From the NCBI RefSeq assembly GCF_039536325.1, contig NZ_BAAAYO010000002.1:186001-250000 (forward strand): a DNA stretch of 64,000 nucleotides. The letters run 5' to 3'. A program made the translations under genes and the position numbers. Positions 17,988 to 26,398 of the stretch are shown here, one piece after another; the first letter of the stretch is position 1, and each line of letters begins with the position of its first letter. The DNA comes from Paenibacillus_AB hodogayensis (GTDB lineage: Bacteria; Bacillota; Bacilli; Paenibacillales; NBRC-103111). Under the pieces are notes generated by a model. The model did no database searches. It had not been told where the DNA came from and saw only the letters and a program-made list of their open reading frames with translations.

Positions 17988-18668
17988 ATGCGCGCGCTTT
18001 CTTATATTTTAATTGTGCTGGGACTTGCAGCGATGGCCTTTCCCACCCTGAAGGAATGGATGGCCGACCGGGAACAGCAAAGCCTGCTCCGGCAAGCCGA
18101 GCAGTCTGTCATGAATCAGCGGCCCCCTCTTGACGCTGCGACGATATCCGGGTTCGAACGGCTTTCTCGCTTGCTGGAAGACGAGAGCTTAATGCCCGAA
18201 GCCGCCGAGCCGCAAACGAACGAACCGGCTGCGTCCGAAGCCGCTGAGCAAGAGAAAGTGCCGGACAATGTGCTGGCGATGATCGAGATTCCTTCTATTG
18301 AAGTGAAAATGCCTGTACTGGAGGGCGCCACCTTGGCGAATATGAAAGTGGCGGCCGCTCATATGACGGAAACGACGCCGCTGGGGAAAATCGGCAATGC
18401 GGCTATCGCGGCCCATCGGGCCCGAACGAAGGGAAGACAGTTTAACCGTCTAAACGAAGTGAAGGCCGGGGATGAGGTCGTCATTCGCACTGCAGGGGAG
18501 ACATACGTGTACACCGTATATCAGACCTCGATCGTCGAGCCGACGGACGTGTCCGTTTTGCAGCAGAACGGCAAAGATCAAATATTGACCCTGATTACTT
18601 GCGATCCTGTCGTGAATGCGACGCACCGGCTGATCGTGCAAGCGAGGATGGAGGCGCCGCCAAGCTGA
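17988..18668 (+). CDS. Sortase, class D type
   Basis: A 226-residue membrane-anchored transpeptidase. One N-terminal transmembrane helix (ALSYILIVLGLAAMAFPTL), an acidic spacer and a sortase beta-barrel. The catalytic set is visible: His143 in AIAAHRA, Cys205 in TLITCDPV and Arg214 in THRLIVQA. Sortases cleave LPXTG between Thr and Gly and join the protein to the cell wall. The short length, single N-terminal anchor and ITCDP segment fit class D enzymes of bacilli. AAGGAG lies 10 bases before the ATG at 17988. The gene follows the LPQTG adhesin by 114 bp, so that adhesin is its likely substrate. Confidence 0.88.
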   Translation: MRALSYILIVLGLAAMAFPTLKEWMADREQQSLLRQAEQSVMNQRPPLDAATISGFERLSRLLEDESLMPEAAEPQTNEPAASEAAEQEKVPDNVLAMIEIPSIEVKMPVLEGATLANMKVAAAHMTETTPLGKIGNAAIAAHRARTKGRQFNRLNEVKAGDEVVIRTAGETYVYTVYQTSIVEPTDVSVLQQNGKDQILTLITCDPVVNATHRLIVQARMEAPPS

Positions 18669-18689
18669 CGGCCGCCTATCCGAAGCCGG

Positions 18690-19214
18690 TCATTGAAACC
18701 TTTTTTTCAGCTTGGCCCAGAGTCCGCTGCCGAGCATCCGGTCCGCTTCCTTGATAATATGCCGGATAACGTCCAGCACGTCCCCGTCCCCTGCCCAATG
18801 CTTCTCTACAACCGACTTGTGCGTGTTGTTCACCAGCCCGTTAAGCACGTAAGCGGCAACGGCGATATCGTCCAGATAGCCGAGCGGACCCGTTATGATC
18901 TCGGGCAGCAGATCGATCGGCGAAACAAAATAGGCGATGGCGCCGGCCAGCTTCGCTTTCTCCTTAAGGGGCACCTCGTCGTCCAGCGACAGCTTGCACA
19001 GCAGGTGGAATAGATCCGGCCCGAACATCAGGTACTCTCCGAACTTGTTCGTCCTTCCCTCCTCCGTCGTCAGCCAGCGTCTCATTTTTTCCCGAAAGTT
19101 TTGGTAGAAATCTTCTTTATCGAGCAACTCGCCCCGCTCCTTCGCTTCATGATTGGTCTTGCTGCACACTTCGCGGAACAGCCCTCCCGCCAGACCGGTC
19201 AGCTCGTCCCGCAT
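18690..19214 (-). CDS. DUF1232 (YkvA-like) membrane-associated protein
   Basis: A 174-residue protein carrying the DUF1232 core AIAYFVSPIDLLPEII followed by GYLDDIAVAAYVLN (about residues 90-125). The family is widespread in bacteria, with a short hydrophobic hairpin and no assigned biochemical role. The rest is helical and charged. It is convergent with the sortase gene and divergent from capA, with no obvious operon partner. AGAGGGTG precedes the ATG. Confidence 0.8.
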   Translation of the reverse strand: MRDELTGLAGGLFREVCSKTNHEAKERGELLDKEDFYQNFREKMRRWLTTEEGRTNKFGEYLMFGPDLFHLLCKLSLDDEVPLKEKAKLAGAIAYFVSPIDLLPEIITGPLGYLDDIAVAAYVLNGLVNNTHKSVVEKHWAGDGDVLDVIRHIIKEADRMLGSGLWAKLKKRFQ

Positions 19215-19310
19215 ATATACACCCTCTGCCTCTTATCCTTATTGTCGCATCTTTCCGTCTATTGTGCCAATGCCGGTACGTTCGCATTAACATGGGACAT
19301 CATGCAAAGT

Positions 19311-19339
19311 TTGTATCCGCTGCCGGTTTGCTCTATAGT
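19311..19339 (+). promoter_or_regulatory. Promoter upstream of capA
   Basis: TTGTAT (19311-19316), a 17-base spacer, then TATAGT (19334-19339). It sits 84 bases before the capA start and just before the 21-codon reading frame. Confidence 0.55.
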
Positions 19340-19352
19340 GGGAGGGAAAGCA

Positions 19353-19418
19353 ATGGAAACTCCGGAAAAAATATCCGCACGTAGCCGAGCCGCTAAACGG
19401 ATCAAGGAGGACGAATAA
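19353..19418 (+). CDS. Possible 21-aa leader peptide upstream of capA
   Basis: GGGAGGGAAAGCA precedes an ATG, and the peptide METPEKISARSRAAKRIKED ends with Glu 5 bp before the capA ATG. The capA ribosome site (AAGGAGG) lies inside this frame, so translation could be coupled. The peptide is basic with no known family. The predicted transcript start lies very close to its own ribosome site, which counts against efficient translation. Confidence 0.3.
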   Translation: METPEKISARSRAAKRIKEDE

Positions 19419-19422
19419 AGCC

Positions 19423-20658
19423 ATGAACCCCCATTTTCATTTGAAAAATACACTCTATATGGCCATTCTGATCGTATTGTTCGCCGTCGCGGGCTGCAGC
19501 CGACCCGATACGTCGACCAAGCCGCCGGCAACGGCAGAGCCAACGACGCCCCCTTCTTCATCCACAGGCCCGCTGTCCGCAACGAGTCCGGATTCGCAGC
19601 CGAATGACGATTCCGGACTCCCCCGATCGCCAGACGACCATACGGAGAAGGTGTACAGGGCGAAGCTGGCTGCGGTCGGGGACGTGCTCATTCACAGCTC
19701 CGTCTACAAGGATGCCAGAACGGCGGACGGTTACGATTTTCGGCCGATGTTCGAGCCGGTCAAGCGGTATATCGAAGAAGCCGATATCGCCCTGGCCAAC
19801 CAGGAAAGCATGATCGGCGGAGAGGAGCTCGGGCTCTCCGACTACCCGCGCTTTAACGGCCCGTACGAAGTCGGTGATGCGGTCAAGGACTGCGGCTTCG
19901 ATGTCGTCAATCTGGCCAACAACCATACGCTAGACCGCGGCATTCAGGCCGTTGTCAATACGATACAACATTACAGCCAGCTCGGCCTCCTGTATACGGG
20001 CGCCTACTTGTCCCCGCAGGACCGCGGACAGATCCGCACGCTCGAGAAGAACGGCATCACCTTCGCCTTGCTTTCCTATACGTACGGAACGAATGGAATT
20101 CCCGTACCGGAAGGAAAAACGTATATGCTCAATCTGATCGATCTGCCGGCTATACGCAAAGATGTCGTCCAGGCCCGGAGCTTGGCCGATGTCGTCGTCG
20201 TCAGCTTCCATTTCGGCCAGGAGTACGCCGATATGCCCAACGACGAGCAGAAGACGGTCGCGCGAGCGGCAGCAGAAGCCGGAGCGGACATCATTATCGG
20301 CCATCATCCCCATGTGCTTCAGCCAGCCGAATGGATCCAAACCGCCGACGGACGCCGGACGTTCGTCGTCTACTCGCTCGGCAATTTCATCGCCGCCCAG
20401 GAAGGCAACCGCGAAAGAACCGGGGGCATTATGCAGTTGACGATCGAGAAGACGGTCAAGGACGGCACAACGCATCTGGAATTGAAGGAGCCTTGCTTGA
20501 TCCCGACCTGGATTCACATGGTCAACTGGCGCCAATATAAAATCGAGCCGCTGCGGACCGCGGAGGACAGCCAGCTACCGCATAAAAGCGCATATTGGGA
20601 CGAAATCGTCAACCATATGAAGCAGTGGATGCCGGAGCTTCTTATCCCGGCAGACTGA
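19423..20658 (+). CDS. CapA-family (PGA_cap) lipoprotein
   Basis: A 411-residue lipoprotein: hydrophobic signal then AVAGCSRP (lipobox Cys), a Pro/Thr/Ser-rich tether, and a metallophosphatase-like CapA domain with AAVGDVLIHSS, LANNHTLDRG, and GHHPHVLQP followed by SLGNF. CapA/PgsA proteins take part in poly-gamma-glutamate capsule synthesis or export in Bacillus; many paralogues of this shape have unknown substrates. No capBC-type partner genes are nearby, so it is an orphan. The ATG follows AAGGAGGACGAATAAAGCC. Confidence 0.85.
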   Translation: MNPHFHLKNTLYMAILIVLFAVAGCSRPDTSTKPPATAEPTTPPSSSTGPLSATSPDSQPNDDSGLPRSPDDHTEKVYRAKLAAVGDVLIHSSVYKDARTADGYDFRPMFEPVKRYIEEADIALANQESMIGGEELGLSDYPRFNGPYEVGDAVKDCGFDVVNLANNHTLDRGIQAVVNTIQHYSQLGLLYTGAYLSPQDRGQIRTLEKNGITFALLSYTYGTNGIPVPEGKTYMLNLIDLPAIRKDVVQARSLADVVVVSFHFGQEYADMPNDEQKTVARAAAEAGADIIIGHHPHVLQPAEWIQTADGRRTFVVYSLGNFIAAQEGNRERTGGIMQLTIEKTVKDGTTHLELKEPCLIPTWIHMVNWRQYKIEPLRTAEDSQLPHKSAYWDEIVNHMKQWMPELLIPAD

Positions 20659-20673
20659 GCCGGTCGCGGTTTG

Positions 20674-21504
20674 TCACAACATCGATGCGGGATGTTGTCT
20701 CGCCATCATGTCATTGTAGCCATGCACACGGGTCCCTTCGTCCGGCTCGGCCGCAGCCGCTATCATCGCCCTTGCGACATCGCCCGCTGCGATAGGCCGG
20801 TACGCGCGCAAGCGCCCGACCAGCAGGAACGAGGTGAAGGAGGCGATCGCCTCGCCCGCCTTCTCTCCGGGACGGATTTCCGCGCGGTCACCTACAAGCA
20901 GGGAAGGACGGAATATGTGCAGACCGGGCAGACTGAGGGAACGGAGCTCCCGCTCCATCTCGCCCTTCACCCGGCTGTAGAAAAAAAGCGAGCCCGGGTC
21001 CGACCCGATAGCCGACACGACGGCAAACCGGGATGCCCCGTAACGTTTGGCCATTCTGCCCAGCAGCAGCGGATACTCCAGATCGACGCGGCGGAACTGC
21101 AGACGGGAACCCGCCTTCTTTCGCGTCGTTCCGAGAGCGCAGAACACATCGGCCGCTCCCCAGCTCCCCTGCAGCGCTCCTGCCAGCCCTTCCTCGCTCC
21201 AGTCCGTTTCGACGACGCGCAGCTTGGCGCTATCCGGGAACGACACGGGCCGCCTCACCAGTGCAATAACTTCGTTATACCGCGAATCGGCAATCAGCTG
21301 CCCGATCAATTCACCGCCGATCAAGCCCGTCGCCCCGGCCACGATTGCGGTCTTCCCCGTCCCGCCTTTCGGTATGGCAGAAATCTGCTTTTCAAGCTCG
21401 TCCTTTTCCAGATCGGTCTTCTCTGCACCGATGTTCCGTGCTATGCTATTGCTTGATGCGTTTTCGGCCACCCCGGCCGCTTCAGTCCTGGTCCGCTCGG
21501 ACAT
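20674..21504 (-). CDS. Atypical short-chain dehydrogenase, NAD(P)-binding (Tip30/HTATIP2-like)
   Basis: A Rossmann protein of 276 residues. The dinucleotide loop VAGATGLIGGELIGQL lies about 50 residues in, after a hydrophilic leader; ALVRRP follows, and further on FAVVSAIGSDPGSLFFYSRVKGEME carries the Ser and Tyr-x3-Lys-like pattern (YSRVKGE). Proteins of this type resemble HTATIP2 and NmrA-like reductases; the substrate is unknown. The start at 21504 follows GGGAG by 9 bases. The gene is convergent with capA, the stops only 15 bp apart, with no terminator visible between them. Confidence 0.78.
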   Translation of the reverse strand: MSERTRTEAAGVAENASSNSIARNIGAEKTDLEKDELEKQISAIPKGGTGKTAIVAGATGLIGGELIGQLIADSRYNEVIALVRRPVSFPDSAKLRVVETDWSEEGLAGALQGSWGAADVFCALGTTRKKAGSRLQFRRVDLEYPLLLGRMAKRYGASRFAVVSAIGSDPGSLFFYSRVKGEMERELRSLSLPGLHIFRPSLLVGDRAEIRPGEKAGEAIASFTSFLLVGRLRAYRPIAAGDVARAMIAAAAEPDEGTRVHGYNDMMARQHPASML

Positions 21505-21653
21505 ATGCCATCGCTCCCGACTCCCTTTTGCTGCGTTTCCTGCCTGTATTGTACGCAATAGGCGGCGGGTACAAAGTCGGAGCCTGAACCGTTTATACGG
21601 CATGACGAGTGTATGCTTAACGTTCTTCTATACAAAGAAGGGGGATTTGACGT

Positions 21654-22664
21654 TTGACGGCAACAAAAGGGTATATGACCGCTTTGGTCGCGGCAGCCGC
21701 GGCTATTATTTTTGCCATTACCCGGGTCGAGAACTGGGGGGTTTTATGCTTGCTGGTACTCGCGGTCGCTCTGTTCGGAGCGCGCAAGGACGCCAAAGCG
21801 ATCTCGTGGGGACAATTCATGCCGCTCGGCATCGCCGTACTGTTTGTCTTTTTCCTTATTTATCATTATGCGAACCCGATGTGGCACCGGGTAATCGGTT
21901 TTCAGACCGCCAATATGCGCCATATTTTCCAATGGAACGACATCTTCAATGCGCTGCCGCTGAACGACGCCGCTTTTTTCCGCTTCTGGCAGCCCAACTG
22001 GCTGACCGCTTATTTTCAATGGGTGTATAATTACGGGTTTGCGCTCTCGTACTGGATTTGCGTCATCCGGGCTTTTTTCACGAAGGATGTATATAAATTC
22101 GGCCGTTATTCGCTTGCGGGCTATTTGCTGCAGGTGCCGCTTATTTTGCCTTTCTATAACCTCATCCTGCTGCAGGAAGTATGGTTCGTGCAGGGAACGC
22201 CGGATTTGCTGGAGCGGGCGCTGACGCCGGAGCAGCAATTCGCCACCGCGATGAACTGCTTCCCGAGCATGCATACGTCGATCGCCTTCGCGGGATTTCT
22301 GCTCTCGATGCGCGAGAAAAGCGTCTGGTACCGCTGGTGGGTCGGCACGTACTGCATCTCGATCATCGTATCCACGATGTATTTGAAAATTCATTGGGTC
22401 ATCGACGTGATTGCCGGCATGGCCTTTGCCTACGGCTGCGTCAAGCTGGCCGACTGGATCGTCGGCACCAAAGGCTACGCTGCTTTCGCCGCTTCGTTCG
22501 AGCGACTGGGCGGGCGGCTGCACAGTCGCTTTAGCCCCTCCCGCAAGCCAGATAACGGGTTAACGGGCCGCAATACGGCAGCAGAACCGCATGATCGCCA
22601 AACCAGACCAGACGCTCCGGCCCAGACCGGGACAACCGCCGATCCCACCTCGCTGGCCGAGTGA
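21654..22664 (+). CDS. PAP2-superfamily membrane phosphatase / phosphotransferase
   Basis: A polytopic protein of 336 residues with about six hydrophobic segments. The PAP2 motifs are CFPSMHTS (about residue 203) and MYLKIHWVIDVIAG, which together supply the catalytic His pair. The Aur1-like spacing and the missing classical Arg before the second His resemble inositol-phosphorylceramide-synthase-type PAP2 members. It probably dephosphorylates or transfers a lipid-linked phosphate at the membrane. The C-terminal 60 residues are disordered. A TTG start at 21654 is preferred, with GGGGGA 8 bases upstream; an ATG lies seven codons later. Confidence 0.82.
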   Translation: MTATKGYMTALVAAAAAIIFAITRVENWGVLCLLVLAVALFGARKDAKAISWGQFMPLGIAVLFVFFLIYHYANPMWHRVIGFQTANMRHIFQWNDIFNALPLNDAAFFRFWQPNWLTAYFQWVYNYGFALSYWICVIRAFFTKDVYKFGRYSLAGYLLQVPLILPFYNLILLQEVWFVQGTPDLLERALTPEQQFATAMNCFPSMHTSIAFAGFLLSMREKSVWYRWWVGTYCISIIVSTMYLKIHWVIDVIAGMAFAYGCVKLADWIVGTKGYAAFAASFERLGGRLHSRFSPSRKPDNGLTGRNTAAEPHDRQTRPDAPAQTGTTADPTSLAE

Positions 22665-22757
22665 CGAAGCGATTTGTCGTCCTGTGTTCCGGGCAAGTGC
22701 CCTATTTCCTTTCGCTGCATATGATATAGCAGATCAACAAGCGAAAGGAAGAGCGCA

Positions 22758-23129
22758 ATGAGCAACGAAACGGCACCAAACCTACAATTCCAGCAGGAAT
22801 GGACGGCTCCGTCCGATATGGTCGACATTCGTCCCCCTCAAGGCGGGCACGGCGGTGGCGGTGGACATGCCGGGGGCGGCGGCGGACATGCCGGGGGCGG
22901 CGGACATGTTGAGGGCGGAGGCTTCCATGGCGGTGGTTATCCGGGCGGGTACCACGGCGGGTACCACGGCGGGTACCACGGCGGCTATCACGGAGGTTAT
23001 TACCCGTCCGTTCTTCCGTTAGTCGTCCCTTATCCTTATCCATATCCATACTCCGCTTATCCTTACGGCTATCCGTATTCGGGCTACCCTTATCAGCAGT
23101 ATCCGTATTATCCGTATACCGGACAGTAA
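22758..23129 (+). CDS. Gly/His/Pro/Tyr-rich low-complexity protein
   Basis: 123 residues with a short ordinary N-terminus, then Gly-Gly-His repeats, five GGYHGGY-type repeats, and a C-terminal Pro-Tyr ladder (YPYPYPYSAYPYGYPYSGYP). There is no signal peptide. Composition of this kind is known from spore-coat and matrix proteins, and His-rich stretches may bind metal; both are only analogies. AAGGAAGAGCGC precedes the ATG and a hairpin terminator follows, so it is a real, singly transcribed gene. Confidence 0.75.
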   Translation: MSNETAPNLQFQQEWTAPSDMVDIRPPQGGHGGGGGHAGGGGGHAGGGGHVEGGGFHGGGYPGGYHGGYHGGYHGGYHGGYYPSVLPLVVPYPYPYPYSAYPYGYPYSGYPYQQYPYYPYTGQ

Positions 23130-23147
23130 CAGGCAAGCTTCCGGCGC

Positions 23148-23190
23148 ATAAGGGCCGCCTCTTCCAAAAAAGGGAGAAGGCGCTCTTTAT
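23148..23190 (+). terminator. Terminator after the Gly/His/Tyr-rich gene
   Basis: GCCGCCTCTTCC pairs imperfectly with GGGAGAAGGCGC around an A-rich loop, followed by TCTTTATTGTTTT. Confidence 0.55.
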
Positions 23191-23280
23191 TGTTTTCAGA
23201 AGTTCGAAGGAGGATTATGTTTCCAATCACACCGTTTTTATAATTGAATATTCAACATGTTTATAGCCATTTAACGATGA

Positions 23281-23461
23281 TATTATACTTACGGCAGTCA
23301 ATTTTTAACGACCACGACGAGCATTGCGGTCAAGGAAGCGTTCGGCCGGGACAACCCCAATGTATCAAGGGAAAAACGTGAAGGCGCTGCAGCCGGTCAA
23401 ATACGCGAGCTCCAAAGGCTTTAATCGTAACGACTCGGTTGCCGCTAGGGACGTACTTCGG
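23281..23461 (+). pseudogene. Remnant of an unidentified coding sequence
   Basis: This stretch reads like protein in two frames. Frame one gives TYGSQFLTTTTSIAVKEAFG then RDNPNV up to 23364. A single extra base (or loss of two) at 23365 switches to QGKNVKALQPVKYASSKGFN, then RNDSVAARDV. There is no start codon or upstream domain, and the tail collides with the 3' end of the regulator gene. I cannot name the parent family. It could be the last trace of a deleted gene once controlled by the neighbouring regulator. Confidence 0.35.
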
Positions 23462-24602
23462 AGAGGAGCACCCCCGCTGTAGCGGAGCCATCGCTTCTCG
23501 GGTTGATCGCCGTCGATTGGCGCACGATCAGCTTATTCGGCAGCATGAGCTTGCGCGGCTCCGTTGACCGGTCGCGAATCAGGGAAACGATCAGCTTAAC
23601 GGCCTCCTTGCCTATGTTCATCTCATTCTGGTCCACGTACGTCAGCGGCACGGGGTACAGATTGGACTGCTCGTAATCGTCGAAGCACACGATGGAAAGA
23701 TCCCGCGGCACGTCAAGATTCAATAATTGGGCCGCTTTCATGACTTGCAGGCCTATCGTGGAATTGGTCGCCACAATGGCGGTCACGTCGGGATTTTCCC
23801 GCAAGTAGGTTTGAATCTGATCGACCGCGGGCATACCGCCCCCCAGATCCAACAGACGCAGCCGGTAATCGATGAATTGCCCGGCGTCAATCAGCGCCTG
23901 CTCGTAACCGCGCAGACGATCCTCGATGCTGGTCGTTCCGGAAATTTTTGTGCTGATGAACGTAATGCTCGCATGCCCCAGCTCGGTCAAATGCTTGGTA
24001 GCTTCATAGGCGCCGCCGTAATTGTCCGAGTAGACGCAATTCGTGTCGAGCCCGCGCAAATACCGGTCCACGATAACGAGCGGGTAATGGTTCAAGGTCA
24101 GCTTTAATATCTCGTGATTGAACGTCTCGCCGTCCACCGGATAAACCATTATGCCGCTCACACCGGCGGTGACAAGCTCTTTAAGCAGCTTGTTCTCCAG
24201 CTCCTGCGATTCGTGGGTAAGCCGGAATACGAAGTTGTATCCTTGATCGGCCAGCTCCTTCTCGATACCCGTCATCAGATTAGCCGTGAAACAATTGTTC
24301 AGCCGGGGCATCAGGAAGGCGATGAGCGAACTGTCCGTTTTGATCGGCTCGAACGACATCATCGATTCGGAAGAATCGTCGGAAATGAACGTGCCTTTCC
24401 CTTGAATCCGGTAGACGATCCCTTGACTGACCATATCGGCCAGAGCGTTTTTCACCGTAATGCGGCTTACTTTAAACTCTTCCGCCAATTCGTTTTCCGA
24501 AGGCAGCTTATCGCCGGGCTTCCATGTGCCGTTTTTCATTTGGTTAAGGATGAAGTTTTTGAGCTGAACGTACATAGGAACTCGTTTGGGTTGACTGGAC
24601 AT
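23445..24602 (-). CDS. GntR/LacI hybrid transcription regulator, AraR-like
   Basis: A 385-residue regulator. The N-terminus is a GntR-type winged helix (LPSENELAEEFKVSRITVKN, residues about 33-52) and the rest is a LacI/periplasmic-binding-like sugar sensor (IAFLMPRLNN, VIVDRYLRG, SIVCFDDYEQS). The domain order is that of Bacillus AraR, which represses arabinose-use genes and releases DNA on sugar binding. No sugar operon lies beside it here, only a broken coding remnant and a divergent glycosyltransferase operon, so its target is unknown. AAGGAGAC lies 10 bases before the ATG at 24602; open codons upstream are AT-rich promoter DNA. Confidence 0.85.
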   Translation of the reverse strand: MSSQPKRVPMYVQLKNFILNQMKNGTWKPGDKLPSENELAEEFKVSRITVKNALADMVSQGIVYRIQGKGTFISDDSSESMMSFEPIKTDSSLIAFLMPRLNNCFTANLMTGIEKELADQGYNFVFRLTHESQELENKLLKELVTAGVSGIMVYPVDGETFNHEILKLTLNHYPLVIVDRYLRGLDTNCVYSDNYGGAYEATKHLTELGHASITFISTKISGTTSIEDRLRGYEQALIDAGQFIDYRLRLLDLGGGMPAVDQIQTYLRENPDVTAIVATNSTIGLQVMKAAQLLNLDVPRDLSIVCFDDYEQSNLYPVPLTYVDQNEMNIGKEAVKLIVSLIRDRSTEPRKLMLPNKLIVRQSTAINPRSDGSATAGVLLSEVRP

Positions 24603-24776
24603 AATGAATTGTCTCCTTGTACTTATTGTTATATCAACTATACGACTATTGATTATAATAGTAAAGAAGAGCAGCGGCGTTTCAGACCTGCCTGTGCAAA
24701 AGGTTGTTCGATCATTCCAAAATCGGTTTAATAACCTGTAGCTGCGGGTTTTAACGGATTTTTTCGCATTACGGAT

Positions 24777-24804
24777 TTGCATTTCCTTTCAAGACACGTA
24801 TCAT
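24777..24804 (+). promoter_or_regulatory. Promoter of the gtrB-gtrA operon
   Basis: TTGCAT (24777-24782), a 16-base spacer and TATCAT (24799-24804), 35 bases before the first start codon. Confidence 0.45.
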
Positions 24805-24839
24805 AGAAGAGAGTAAATTGGTTAGCGGAGGACATCAAT

Positions 24840-25943
24840 ATGCCGGTTACATCAGGAACTTTGCCTGTTCTGGGCATCGTAGTTCCATGCTACAACGAAG
24901 AAGAGGTGCTTCCCGAGACGGTCGTGCGGCTTTCACGCGTGCTCGACTCGCTGGTCGGCGATAAGCTGGTTGCCCCGGGCAGCTTCATGCTGTTCGTCGA
25001 CGACGGCAGCCGGGACAAGACGTGGGAGCTGATCGAACGCTACCGGCGCTCCAACCCGCGGGTCGCGGGACTGAAGCTGGCCCGCAACGCGGGTCACCAA
25101 AACGCTCTGCTCGCCGGACTGAACCGGGCGATACGAACGGTCGACTGCGCCATCTCCATCGATGCCGATCTGCAGGACGACCCCGAGGCGATGCGGGAGT
25201 TTATAGTGAAATTTCACGAAGGCTATGATATCGTGTACGGCGTCCGGCAAAGCCGGGCCACCGATACTGCGTTTAAGCGCGGAACGGCGCAGACGTTCTA
25301 TAAGATGATGCGCAAGCTCGGCGCGAACATCGAGTACAATCATGCCGATTACCGCCTGATGAGCCGGCGGGCGCTCGAACAGTTGGACCGCTTCAAGGAA
25401 GTCAACGTGTTCCTGCGCGGCATCGTGCCGATGATCGGCTTCAAGAGCACCAAAGTATATTTCGACCGCCATGAGCGGTTTGCCGGAGAGTCCAAATATC
25501 CGTTGAAAAAGATGTTGTCGTTCGCCTGGGACGGCATCACGTCGCTCAGCGTCACGCCGATCCGGCTCGTCACGCTGGCCGGTTTCGTCCTATTCGTCGT
25601 CAGCGTGCTCGCAGGCTTATACGCCATCGTGCAGAAGCTGGCCGGCAATACGGTGTCCGGTTGGGCATCGCTTATGCTCTCGATCTGGTTCGTCGGCGGC
25701 ATTCAATTGATCAGTCTCGGTTTGATCGGCGAGTACATCGGCAAAATCTATAAAGAAGTAAAACATCGTCCGCTTTACATCGTCGAGACGAACTTGACGG
25801 CGCAATCCGAGACGGGTACCGGCACGGCGGTTCCGGCTTCGCTCGCGGAAGGCGGACAAGCTTCCGTTTCCCGCGACGGCAGAGCCAACGGACCTGATTC
25901 CGGCTCGCCAGTCGGGATCGGGCCAAAGGAGACACGGCGATGA
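24840..25943 (+). CDS. Family 2 glycosyltransferase, GtrB/DPM1-type
   Basis: A membrane-bound GT-A glycosyltransferase of 367 residues. VVPCYNEEEVLPETV opens the fold, LFVDDGSRDKTW and SIDADLQDDPEAM supply nucleotide-sugar and metal binding Asp residues, and two C-terminal transmembrane helices (VTLAGFVLFVVSVLAGLYAI and a second near 280-305) anchor it. Such enzymes load a sugar from UDP- or GDP-sugar onto undecaprenyl phosphate. It overlaps the gtrA-like gene by 4 bp (ATGA), giving the classic GtrB-GtrA pair used to decorate surface polymers. Confidence 0.88.
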   Translation: MPVTSGTLPVLGIVVPCYNEEEVLPETVVRLSRVLDSLVGDKLVAPGSFMLFVDDGSRDKTWELIERYRRSNPRVAGLKLARNAGHQNALLAGLNRAIRTVDCAISIDADLQDDPEAMREFIVKFHEGYDIVYGVRQSRATDTAFKRGTAQTFYKMMRKLGANIEYNHADYRLMSRRALEQLDRFKEVNVFLRGIVPMIGFKSTKVYFDRHERFAGESKYPLKKMLSFAWDGITSLSVTPIRLVTLAGFVLFVVSVLAGLYAIVQKLAGNTVSGWASLMLSIWFVGGIQLISLGLIGEYIGKIYKEVKHRPLYIVETNLTAQSETGTGTAVPASLAEGGQASVSRDGRANGPDSGSPVGIGPKETRR

Positions 25944-26398
25944 GCGGCAAGATACAAGCGTTGTTCGGCCGGCCGTTCGTGCGCTTCCTGCTCGTCGGCG
26001 TCTTCAACACGCTTGTCGGACTGTCCGTCATCGCTTTGCTGCTGCATGTCGCTGGCATCGGCTATTGGGCCTCGACCTTTATCGGCAATACGGTCGGAGC
26101 GCTCGTCAGCTATACGCTGAACAAAACGTTCACGTTTCGCTCCAAAGCGAAGGTGGCGGGCAGCTTGTGGAAGTTTGTGCTCGTTACTCTCGTCTGCTAT
26201 GGTTTGTCGTACGGCATCGGGCTGTACGGCGGACAATGGCTCGCGGCCGCGCTGCCCTGGTTTCCGGACAAGCGCGTGCACGATGCCGCCACATTGTTCG
26301 GGACCGGTCTGTACACCGTTACCAACTACTTGGGGCATAAATATTTCAGCTTCCGGAAGGCTCCGGCCGTCCGGGGGCAGGCAGGTGAATCGACTTGA
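25940..26398 (+). CDS. GtrA-family membrane protein, probable lipid-linked sugar flippase
   Basis: 152 residues with four transmembrane segments and the GtrA pattern FLLVGVFNTLVGLSV at the N-terminus, SYTLNKTFTFRS after helix two and NYLGHKYFSFRK at the end. GtrA proteins are proposed to flip undecaprenyl-phosphate sugars made by GtrB. It overlaps both neighbours: the start lies inside the upstream stop and its own stop overlaps the TTG start of the next gene. Confidence 0.88.
   Translation: MSGKIQALFGRPFVRFLLVGVFNTLVGLSVIALLLHVAGIGYWASTFIGNTVGALVSYTLNKTFTFRSKAKVAGSLWKFVLVTLVCYGLSYGIGLYGGQWLAAALPWFPDKRVHDAATLFGTGLYTVTNYLGHKYFSFRKAPAVRGQAGEST

Noticed and set aside
23217..23244. Start codon after a strong AAGGAGG site near 23210
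   Set aside because: The frame stops after seven codons.
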